From: Panagrolaimus kolymaensis
Lineage: Eukaryota; Nematoda; Chromadorea; Rhabditida; Panagrolaimidae
Length of the DNA stretch: 64,000 nucleotides
NCBI GenBank assembly: GCA_028622995.1
Contig: JAJQJQ010000045.1
Coordinates: 992,001-1,056,000, forward strand
Direction of reading: 5' to 3'
This document shows positions 1 to 8,201 of the stretch, piece by piece. The stretch's first letter is position 1. Each line of letters opens with the position of its first letter. A model generated the notes under the pieces. It saw nothing but the letters and a program-made list of their open reading frames with translations, did no database searches and had not been told where the DNA came from. Both the position numbers and the translations under genes were made by a program.

Positions 1-1
1 T

Positions 2-349
2 ACCTCATTAACTTCTCGTCCATATGCTGATGTTGCTATTGCATCAACTTCAAAAGAACCTGGTGTTGTTACTCATGAAAATCATGATGGTGTTGCTTTT
101 GTTTCTCATCGTGCTGTATCTGTCATTTCTCCAACTGATGCTGCTATTGGTTCATTTTCTAAAGAAGTCATCAATTCCATACAACCTGATCACAAAGATG
201 ACGATGATGATGTTATAGCACTTGATCCTCCTTATGCAAATTCCGTATTTTCCTTTTCATTCGCTGATCCTTCTTATGGTTTACTTTCTAAAGAACTCAA
301 CCATCGTAAACAACTTGAACCTGATGTTATTATACTTGATGATGATTAA
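2..349 (+). CDS. C-terminal part of an unidentified Ser/Asp-rich protein (5' end outside window)
   Basis: The frame starting at base 2 is open for 115 codons and ends in TAA at 347-349, so only the last part of a plus-strand gene is present. I do not recognise the family. The residues are rich in Ser, Ala, Val, His and Asp, and a short motif of Ser-Lys-Glu followed by Val or Leu recurs, suggesting a degenerate repeat. An Asp run precedes VIAL near residue 75. The last residues are DVIILDDD, a hydrophobic core followed by acid, which matches the consensus of SUMO-interaction motifs. Codon use and lack of stops support coding. No intron is visible in this piece. The function is unknown and the SUMO link is inference only. 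Confidence 0.55.
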   Translation, partial: TSLTSRPYADVAIASTSKEPGVVTHENHDGVAFVSHRAVSVISPTDAAIGSFSKEVINSIQPDHKDDDDDVIALDPPYANSVFSFSFADPSYGLLSKELNHRKQLEPDVIILDDD

Positions 350-1115
350 GAAGTTTCATATATTACAAATGATGATTGAATGTGCCATTTTCTTGTGATT
401 TACCTGTTTAATAATATTAACTTTTTTGTTGTTTTTTGTTTGTATAAATTACTGTTGCTTTTTCTTGTTGTAAAAAGAGATATTAATAAATGCGATAGTT
501 ATTGTTTCTAAAAATAAACTTTGTTTTTGCATTCGCTTTTTTTGATGGTGGACATTTATTTTGACGGACATTATTTTTGGAGGAAAGCACTTGAGAGTTT
601 TTTTGTTGTTGGAATGCTTTCTTTCTCCCTTTTTTATAATGATGATGTAAGAGAGGAGGGATACTCTAAAAATATGTAAGAATGGAAAATGACGATTGCA
701 AAAACAAACAAACATGCAATTTTAAGATTTTTTTGTTGTTGTTGCAAACTTTTATGGACATCATTGTTTTTGCAGCTATGATTGTGGAAGCTAATAAAAG
801 ATTTTGTTGGGTTGCTGGAACGTGTTTTTGATTATAAAGTTGCAGATAGCTTTTTTTTTTTGTGAACCAACAGTTCGAAATTTATTTTTCGGCTCCGCTA
901 TCATCCAATGATCGTTATGGTTAATAATTAGTACAAGACAAGACAACAAACTCGTTCACTTTAATGAAAAAACAATGTACAAGAAATTTTTCTTTTATTA
1001 AACATAAACAACAAATTCATAAATATGAAAAGGTAATAATGAATACTCAAAATATGAGAACAACGTAAAAATAGTAAAACATAAACAAAGATGAACAAAG
1101 CAAATACATAAAAAG
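350..1115. other. Intergenic, convergent 3' regions
   Basis: AT-rich sequence between the stop of the plus-strand partial gene and the stop of the minus-strand BTB gene. A possible minus-strand polyadenylation signal (TTTATT on the plus strand) lies near 993-998. I see no convincing gene. An open frame on the minus strand at 449-715 has low-complexity Lys/Phe-rich composition and looks like chance. Confidence 0.5.
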
Positions 1116-2049
1116 TTAAGCAGCAAGACAGTAGTATTCCAGAACATCAACAACAATATCAATAGGCAATAATTGCTTCAATTTTTCTTTACCAAAGTCT
1201 TGTCGGTGAGCTTTCAAATATTTGAAACATCTAAGTTTGAAGATTTCATGTTCTTGTTGATAGGCGATGATTGTAAGCGCACAGACGTTTTCAGCTGTTA
1301 GTTGAGTACTTTCAATTCCTTTGATGCATTCATCCTAAAAGAGATTATACATGAGTATGGCACAGTAAAATGAAAGACAGTTAAACGAGAAAAGGACATT
1401 ATTCATATGTATGTAATAACACATAAAAAAAGCGATAACTTACTTTGAGCTTCGTGAGTGAGAATTCATTGGCAAACTTGAATAAAGATGCTTCATAGCC
1501 TTTGATTGATGAAACCTTTCCACAACGAAATTGAATAGCTTTGCTAATAACATCAGCAGGGTAATTGATCCGAATCTTCTTGGAAGTTGGTGTTGCTGAA
1601 TCAAGCAAATCATTGAAAGCTTCAGATTGACCATAAAGAAGAAATTTGCTTGAATATACTTCTTTGCCATCATTTGTTTGGAAGAAGACGTCAGCGAGAT
1701 TGGAGTTCTTAGCATTAGCAATCATAGTTTCACCAAGTTCCACAGCAGAAGTGAGACGTCCAAGATCAGTAAAACCCATTCTATCTTGTGGATCAAAATT
1801 TTCGGTTTCTTCAACACTTGCGAAAGGCATAATAGGTTGTCTAACACGAACTTCAGGATAAGCTTCTGGTCGTTTAAATACCTCAGCAGTAGGAACAGTT
1901 TCAAGGAGATCATTTGGAATGTTGAGTTCATATGGATGACATGTTGAATGGTGATGTTTTGATTCTTTTACAGTAATTTTGCCTAAAAGATGAATAATCC
2001 TTCCTAGTAATTTTGAGTGTGTGTTTGTACTCACATGGAAATCTTCCAT
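1116..2049 (-). CDS. BTB/POZ domain protein, two exons
   Basis: Exons are 2049-1444 (ATG at 2049) and 1334-1116 (stop TAA), joined by a GTAAGT...TTTTAG intron in phase 0, giving 274 residues. Residues about 115-215 look like a BTB fold: an AxxxxxxNSNLADVFFQT start followed by KFLLYGQSEAFNDLL, the place where BTB proteins carry the conserved V-F-hydrophobic strand and the helix that selects S-x-F. The second exon is helical with a BACK-like pattern. BTB proteins usually dimerise and serve as substrate adaptors for Cullin-3 ubiquitin ligases; that role here is inference. The first 110 residues match nothing I know. The usual His of the H-x-x-L BTB motif is not obvious, so the domain is divergent. 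Families of this kind are highly expanded in nematodes. Confidence 0.75.
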
Positions 2050-2160
2050 GGGAAAATGAAAAATAAATGAAAAAAATTTACATAATATTTGAATGAAACC
2101 TCAAAGTAAGAAATTTTCATTGCATAAAAACGAAGCGATGATGAGCGGCGGTTGAATGTG

Positions 2161-2246
2161 AGGTATCCAAATATACTAAAAGATCCAAATATGCTAAAAG
2201 ATCCAAGATCCAAAGAAAGATCCAAATATACCCAAAGGATCCAATC
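2161..2246. repeat. Short imperfect tandem repeat (GATCCAAATAT-type)
   Basis: Four to five imperfect copies of a unit close to GATCCAAATATACTAAAA follow one another. Copy edges vary and some units are shortened to GATCCAA. It lies between the BTB gene and the Helitron ORF. Confidence 0.6.
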
Positions 2247-2655
2247 CACTTGCAAATGTTTCATCTAAAGGAAGAAAACCTAATTATAATTTGAATGAAA
2301 ATAAAAAATAGTAAAACTTTTTTCATACGCCTATTTGAATTTAATTTGCATATACTTAAAAACCCAATAAAAGCGCAGAAGCAAAAAGCTTCAAATAAAT
2401 TTTGCAAACTTGCTCGCAAACGGTGACCTTGAAGCTCTCTTGCTAATAGCTCACAGCAAAAACCTGATTTTGCTATCAAACGAAATTTTGTTTTTAAAGG
2501 TAACTTGGGCCTTAAAACCATTCATACCTTGGGATCTCTTCGGCGGTCTTAAGCACTACCTTGAGGTAACTTCGGTGATCTTAAGCATTAACTCTTTCGG
2601 GAGAATTTATATATCTTTATTCTTTTTATTTTTTTGTCTTACTTTTGTTTAACCA
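2247..2655. other. Leader of the Helitron ORF, probably containing its 5' end
   Basis: Non-coding stretch between the tandem repeat and the Helitron ORF. It contains two direct copies of a motif around TTCGG..TCTTAAGCA at 2539-2556 and 2571-2588. I could not place the expected 5' TC terminus with confidence. One A-TC junction (TCTAAAGG) lies near 2262 but nothing confirms it. Confidence 0.35.
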
Positions 2656-5600
2656 ATGGGAAGGAAACCTATAAAAAGAACTGCTTCGCAAGAAGCTATT
2701 CATCAAGCTGATCTAAAAAGACGTAGAGCTGAGTATGATAAAAACCGTAGATCAAATATGCCAGAGGAACAGAAACAAGATGAAAAAAAACGGTTGCAAG
2801 AGAGAAGATCCACTTTATCAGAAGCTGAAAAAGAGGCTGAAAATGAAAGCATGCGTAATCATATGCAAAATAAAAGATTAACACTGTCTGAAGCTGAAAT
2901 AACTGAAAGAAACCAACAAAATAAAACTGCCATGAGAAATAAACGTAGACCAAAAAATCAATTAGCTGCAGGAGGCAAAGAAATTGACGATGATACGCAA
3001 CAACATTATCTTGGACCCATGAACTTTGAATGCACCCATTGTAGCTCAAAACATTTTGAAAATGAAAAGGTTAGCAATAAAGGTTTATCTTTTAGCTTAT
3101 GTTGTCAACATGGTAGTAGCTTAAGTTTATCAGCTGAACTTCCTTACCCTGAAGAACTTAAAAAGCTTTTCGATATTAAAGAATTCAGAGATAATATTCG
3201 GTTATATAACAGCGTACATGCTTTTGCTTCATTTAATGCAGATATTGTAAAATTTGGAATTAATCGTCCAGGGCCTTATTCATTCGTTGTTCAAGGACAA
3301 GTTTATAATCAAATCAACACAGCCCTTAGAAATGCCGAAAATGAACCTAAATCATACGGACAACTATATTTTACAGATCCACTTGAAGCAGCAGAAACCC
3401 GTTTACAAACTTTTTCAAATCTCAATACCGAAATCACTAAAATTTTGTCGGTTACCTTGAGCCAAATAAATTGTCACGCCCAAGCTTTTAAAATGATGTA
3501 TGAGCAATATGAAATGCAACAAAGTTTGGCTGCTCAAAATGGAACTCCACCTTTAAATTTATCAATGCATTTTAGTCTTAAAAAAGGTGTCGATCCACGC
3601 CGTTTTAATTTGCAAACATCAAATGAAGTTGCTGCAGTTTTTGCTACATCGGATGACGGCGAAATCCCCGATTCATACGTTACAATTTACGATAAAGAAG
3701 GTCGTCATTTAAAAACTGTAAATGCATTGGATAAAAATGTTGAACCATGGCTTTATCCCATTTTCTTCCCTTACGGTCAACCTATATGGCACCATGAAAT
3801 GAAAAAATTATTTGGTAAGAAAAATGAAAACTTGACTCGCGGCGCTTACGCCAAATTTAAAATTTCTATCCGAGACGGTGAATTCAATGCAGTTTTACAT
3901 GGTGGTCGTCTTTTTCAACAATGGTTAGTTGACACAGCTTTAAAAATTATCAAAGAAAGAGTTGAATACCTTCGAAAAAATCAAAATAAAATTTACCGCG
4001 ACAGTTATGCGAATATTGATGCATTCATGAAAAAACACCAAATAGATAACAATGCAAATTCCATTGGTACCAAAATAATCTTACCATCAACTCATACAGG
4101 ATCACCCCGTTATATGGAACAAGTTTATCAAGATGCAATGGCTATTGTTCGCCGACTTGGAAAACCCGATTTGTTTGTTACGATGACTTGCAATCCAAAT
4201 TGGCCCGAAATCGTTGAAAATCTTTTACCAGGACAAACATCTGCCGATAGACCTGATCTCATTGCAAGAGTATTTAAACAAAAATTAAATTTCGTTGTCG
4301 ATTTGATTGAAAAAAAGGGTTATTTTGGTGAGTGTAAAGCTTACGTTTATACTATTGAATTCCAAAAAAGAGGCCTTCCACATGCTCATTTGTTGGTAAC
4401 TTTGGAAGGTGACTATAAAATGCGAACAGCTGAAGTAATTAATCGATATATAAGTGCACAATTACCTGATCAAGAAAAATTCCCAAATTTGTTCAATTTA
4501 GTTTCAACTCACATGATTCATGGGCCTTGCGGTTTTCGATGTGAAAAAGATGGAAAATGTTCAAAAGGTTTCCCTAAAAATTTCCAAGAAGAAACAACTC
4601 TTGATGAAGATGCTTATCCAACATATGCAAGACCTGATAACGGAACATCCTTTACAAAAAATTCAGGATTTGTCATTGATAACAAATATGTCGTTCCTCA
4701 TTGCCCAAATCTCCTACTTTTAATGAATTGTCATATAAATGTTGAAGTTGTTTCATCCATAAAAGCAGTAAAATATTTGTACAAATACATTTTTAAAGGT
4801 CATGATGCAGCTGCTATTAAAATTGTTGATGGTGTTGTCCAATATGACGAATGTGAATCATTTTTAAATAGCCGTTATATGGGTGCAGCAGAAGCAGCTT
4901 GGAGAATTTTTAAATTCGAATTGCATGGAAAAAGCCATTCTATTACTCGACTTCCCCTTCATTTACCAAATGAACAAAGTGTAAATTTTATTGACGCAGA
5001 AAATATTGATGGTTTACAAGCTGCTTTAGATAAAAATACAATGTTAATGGATTACTTTGAATTGAACAAACGAGATCCTAAAGCAAAAGACTATTTTTAT
5101 GGCGAAATACCCGAACATTTCACTTGGGGTAAAGATAAAACAACAAATAAATTTCAATGGAATACACGTAAAGGTGCTTTTAATAATCTCGGCAGAATGT
5201 ACACCGTTTCTCCCACAAATCAAGAATTATTCCATCTTCGGATCCTTTTAAATCATGTCAAAGGTGCAACAAGTTACGATGAATTGAAAACTGTTGATGA
5301 AAAAATTTATCAAACTTTTACTGAAGCTTGCTTAGAATTGGGTTTGGTTGAAGACGATAAAGAATGGTATCGTGTTCTTTCCGAAGCTCGAGTTTCATTG
5401 TTACCATACCAAATGCGTTCTTTATTTATCCGACTTTTAATTCATTGCTCACCATTAGCGCCACAAGATTTATGGGAGGAATTCAAAGAAGACATGGCAC
5501 AAGACTTTGCTATTTCAATGCCCGTAGAGACTGCAATCCAAAAAGCTTATCGAGAAATTATCAGGTTATTAGAAAATGAAGACAAAACAATAGCCGATTT

Positions 5601-7056
5601 CCCAACAATGGATCAAAATATTAATTTCGACGATGAATATGATTGTTATGATCCCTCATTTGACCAAACTATCGGCGAACAAATGTATGCCACCATGAAT
5701 GAAAAGCAAAAGGAAATTGTTAATAAAATTTTAAATGCAAGCGAAAATATGAATGAAAATTCCCAAAAACTTTATTATCTTGACGGCCCAGGAGGATCTG
5801 GAAAAACTTACGTTTATAAAACATTATGGCATTTGTTACGCTTTAAAGGTAAAAAAGTTCAAACTATGGCTTTTACTGGCATTGCTGCAATTTTATTACC
5901 AAGTGGAAAAACTATTCATAAAACTATTGGGTTACCTGTTCCTCTCTATTCGGACTCAAATTCAATTTTAACCCCAAAAACAAAACAAGCAGAAAATTTG
6001 AAAAATACAGATGTTTTCATTTGTGATGAAACCCCAATGGCACCACGATATGCTTTTGAAATTATGGATAGAACTTTACGGGATTTTACTAAAATTGATG
6101 AACCTTTTGGTGGTAAAATTGTTGTACTTGGTGGTGATTTCCGTCAACTATTACCTGTTCGAAAAAACGGAACACGCTCTGAATGTGTAAATTTATCAAT
6201 TAAATTCAGCAACCTATGGAAAAATTTTGAACAATTTAAATTACACCAAAACATGCGCGCTGATGCTGAAGAAACTGAATTTGCAAAATATCTTTTAGAA
6301 ATCGGCGAAGGTAAAATAAACGATGAAAATGACAATTTTGAAATACCTACCGATTTTATTACTGAAAACGATTTAGTTGAAGAAGTATACGGTAATTTAA
6401 TCAGACAAAATCGTTTTAATGATGTTTCAAATTCAGCTATTCTTTCGGCAAGAAATGCAGATGTTGATGAATTAAACACCGATGTAGTCGCAATGTTACC
6501 TGCAGAAGGCGAAAAAATATATAGTAGCATCGATTCGGCAATCGAAGGTGAAGCTTTGCAAGAACTTTTAACCCAAGAATATTTAAACAGCTTAAATCCT
6601 CCATCATTACCACCTCATGAACTGCGTTTACGAAAAAATACAGTAATTATGCTCATTCGAAATCTTAGTCAGACGGAAGGATTATGCAATGGAACAAGAC
6701 TATTGGTTATTGGCTTAATGAACAATACATTGCAATGCAAAATTCTAACTGGTGATAAAAAAGGTGACGTTGTCATGATTCATCGAATTCTACTTTATAA
6801 CGAAGAAAATTATCCCTTCACATTGGCTCGAAGACAATTTCCGGTGAAAATAGCATTTGCTATGACCATTAATAAAAGCCAGGGCCAAACATTTGAAATT
6901 GTTGGAATTGATTTGCGAAAAGACGTTTTTAATCATGGGCAAATGTACGTTGCATGTTCTCGAGTAAAAAGGTGGTCTGCATTAAAAATATATTTCGGAC
7001 AACAGCGAATGAATAATAAAGTTAAAAATTATGTTTACAAGGAAATAATTAATTAG
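2656..7056 (+). CDS. Helitron Rep/helicase transposase
   Basis: A single uninterrupted 1466-codon ORF from ATG 2656 to TAG. It has the RepHel architecture of autonomous Helitrons: a basic N-terminal tail (1-105), a zinc-like region, a Helitron N-terminal domain (about 390-540), an HUH nickase and a PIF1/RecD-like superfamily 1 helicase. The HUH motif is PHAHL with His576 and His578. The nickase tyrosines are in KYLYKYIFKG, Tyr707 and Tyr711, spaced by four as in Helitron Rep. The helicase Walker A is GPGGSGKT (1044-1051), Walker B contains Asp1124-Glu1125, and the late motifs TINKSQGQTF and YVACSRV are present. The protein nicks and unwinds one DNA strand for rolling-circle transposition. With every catalytic residue seen and no stops or frameshifts, it may still be active. 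It lacks introns, unlike its neighbours. Confidence 0.97.
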   Translation: MGRKPIKRTASQEAIHQADLKRRRAEYDKNRRSNMPEEQKQDEKKRLQERRSTLSEAEKEAENESMRNHMQNKRLTLSEAEITERNQQNKTAMRNKRRPKNQLAAGGKEIDDDTQQHYLGPMNFECTHCSSKHFENEKVSNKGLSFSLCCQHGSSLSLSAELPYPEELKKLFDIKEFRDNIRLYNSVHAFASFNADIVKFGINRPGPYSFVVQGQVYNQINTALRNAENEPKSYGQLYFTDPLEAAETRLQTFSNLNTEITKILSVTLSQINCHAQAFKMMYEQYEMQQSLAAQNGTPPLNLSMHFSLKKGVDPRRFNLQTSNEVAAVFATSDDGEIPDSYVTIYDKEGRHLKTVNALDKNVEPWLYPIFFPYGQPIWHHEMKKLFGKKNENLTRGAYAKFKISIRDGEFNAVLHGGRLFQQWLVDTALKIIKERVEYLRKNQNKIYRDSYANIDAFMKKHQIDNNANSIGTKIILPSTHTGSPRYMEQVYQDAMAIVRRLGKPDLFVTMTCNPNWPEIVENLLPGQTSADRPDLIARVFKQKLNFVVDLIEKKGYFGECKAYVYTIEFQKRGLPHAHLLVTLEGDYKMRTAEVINRYISAQLPDQEKFPNLFNLVSTHMIHGPCGFRCEKDGKCSKGFPKNFQEETTLDEDAYPTYARPDNGTSFTKNSGFVIDNKYVVPHCPNLLLLMNCHINVEVVSSIKAVKYLYKYIFKGHDAAAIKIVDGVVQYDECESFLNSRYMGAAEAAWRIFKFELHGKSHSITRLPLHLPNEQSVNFIDAENIDGLQAALDKNTMLMDYFELNKRDPKAKDYFYGEIPEHFTWGKDKTTNKFQWNTRKGAFNNLGRMYTVSPTNQELFHLRILLNHVKGATSYDELKTVDEKIYQTFTEACLELGLVEDDKEWYRVLSEARVSLLPYQMRSLFIRLLIHCSPLAPQDLWEEFKEDMAQDFAISMPVETAIQKAYREIIRLLENEDKTIADFPTMDQNINFDDEYDCYDPSFDQTIGEQMYATMNEKQKEIVNKILNASENMNENSQKLYYLDGPGGSGKTYVYKTLWHLLRFKGKKVQTMAFTGIAAILLPSGKTIHKTIGLPVPLYSDSNSILTPKTKQAENLKNTDVFICDETPMAPRYAFEIMDRTLRDFTKIDEPFGGKIVVLGGDFRQLLPVRKNGTRSECVNLSIKFSNLWKNFEQFKLHQNMRADAEETEFAKYLLEIGEGKINDENDNFEIPTDFITENDLVEEVYGNLIRQNRFNDVSNSAILSARNADVDELNTDVVAMLPAEGEKIYSSIDSAIEGEALQELLTQEYLNSLNPPSLPPHELRLRKNTVIMLIRNLSQTEGLCNGTRLLVIGLMNNTLQCKILTGDKKGDVVMIHRILLYNEENYPFTLARRQFPVKIAFAMTINKSQGQTFEIVGIDLRKDVFNHGQMYVACSRVKRWSALKIYFGQQRMNNKVKNYVYKEIIN

Positions 7057-7586
7057 GAGGTAAAGCGGCGTAAAAACGATATGGTGGCAAATTTTTAGTT
7101 TATAAAATACGTGGCAAATTATTTATACTTAACCAATTTCTTAATTGACGAACTCTTCGGAGGATCTATTTTAAACCACCTTTATGGTGGTCCCCTACTG
7201 CAGGGTATGCAGCGTTTTGGAGTTGGGTGAGAGTTGGAGCAGGAGGTAAGTCTTTTATTTTATTTTTATTTATTTTCTTTTTTATTTCAGATAGGAGCAA
7301 ACACCAAGCAGCATCTTTATTCTCACAAAATATTCATTCATTCAACTTTATACCAAGAAGGCATTCTGATGGACAGTAAGTTTTTTTTCTTAATATTTTA
7401 TTTTGTTATTTTGTTTGTTTTTAGGACATTCTCTTCATTGTTGATCGCTTATTTCAAATTCAGAATTTGTTTCGCCATCTCAAAATTATATTATGATCTC
7501 AATACATGAACGAAAATTTCAATTCAAAATTTATTATGCTGGCTTATCCACTATCTACGTTGGTGTAATTCTGGTGAAACTGTTAG

Positions 7587-7587
<1 letters not shown>
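7057..7587 (+). other. Helitron 3' non-coding part with exon-like fragments
   Basis: Two intervals here look like small introns, with GTAAGT donors near 7246 and 7377 and TTTCAG/TTTTTAG acceptors near 7290 and 7423. The pieces around them (about 7200-7245, 7291-7375, 7424-7509) can be read in one continuous frame to a TGA at 7507-7509. The translation resembles nothing I know. It may be a spliced 3' UTR or host exon pieces captured by the Helitron. Confidence 0.3.

Positions 7588-7641
<54 letters not shown>
7588..7641. repeat. (TTA)n microsatellite
   Basis: Eighteen or so perfect TTA units lie in the 3' non-coding part of the Helitron. Confidence 0.95.
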
Positions 7642-7642
<1 letters not shown>

Positions 7643-7670
7643 AATAATGTTTTGTTTTTAGTCTATGTTA

Positions 7671-7785
7671 ACTTCAAAACTTCTCTCAACTTCGAAAAAC
7701 AAACTTCAAAACTTTTATCAACTTCAAACAAACAACTCCAAAATTTCTCTCAACTTTCAAAAACAAACTTTAAAGTTCTCTTAAT
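7671..7785. repeat. Minisatellite, about 32-bp unit, 3-4 copies
   Basis: Imperfect copies of a unit beginning ACTTCAAAACTTCTCTCAA and closing with a run near AAAAACAA start at about 7671, 7703, 7735 and 7767. It is inside the Helitron near its 3' end, a common site for such repeats. Confidence 0.7.
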
Positions 7786-7947
7786 TTTCTATTAATAAAA
7801 TCCTTTATTTATTCTATGTAATATGTTTGTTATAAAGTTAAAATTATAAAATAGTTATATGTAATAAAAAATTCTACAAATTTTTGTATTGTAAATAATA
7901 TATAAACTAAATTTTATGTAAAAAAAATAAATTAATTAATAGACATG

Positions 7948-7975
7948 GCGGCGCGGAGCGCCGCTTCTTGCCTAG
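7948..7975 (+). mobile_element. Helitron 3' terminal hairpin and CTAG end
   Basis: GCGGCGC-GGA-GCGCCGC forms a perfect 7-bp stem with a 3-base loop at about 7949-7965. CTAG follows at 7972-7975 and then T at 7976. A stem of almost pure G+C in a region that is otherwise strongly AT-rich is hard to explain except as the Helitron terminator. Confidence 0.9.
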
Positions 7976-8201
7976 TAAACAATAAAAGAATTCTAAAACT
8001 CACATTTTTAAAATTTTTTAAAAGGAATAAATGCAAATTTTCAAGAAAACTTTAAACTAAAAATTTTATGAATAAAATTAAAAAAGCGTTACTGTAAACT
8101 TTTTCGTTCCGAAACTTATTGATAGCTAAAAATCCTGCAATTCTTAGTTCCTAAAAAAAAAACTAAAATTCCTTTAAAAAATAATTTTTTTCCATTTTCA
8201 G
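7976..8201 (+). other. Remnant of the TMC intron into which the Helitron inserted
   Basis: AT-rich, non-coding, ending in TTTCCATTTTCAG directly before the first visible TMC exon. It reads as the 3' part of an intron. Confidence 0.55.

Larger units (their letters stand above)
2656..7975 (+). mobile_element. Autonomous Helitron (3' end defined, 5' end not resolved)
   Basis: The right end is a GC-rich hairpin followed by CTAG and then a T, the canonical Helitron 3' structure. The left end must lie upstream of 2656, but its TC terminus could not be identified, so the start given is only the ORF start. Between ORF and terminus are short intron-like segments, a TTA microsatellite and a roughly 32-bp minisatellite. 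The element has no terminal inverted repeats and no target duplication, as expected of this class. Confidence 0.85.

Noticed and set aside
449..715. 88-codon minus-strand frame
   Set aside because: Lys/Phe/Ile-rich translation from AT-rich sequence, no domain, next to 3' UTRs.
6144..6530. 128-codon antisense frame
   Set aside because: Lies fully inside the Helitron helicase ORF; a shadow of the real gene.
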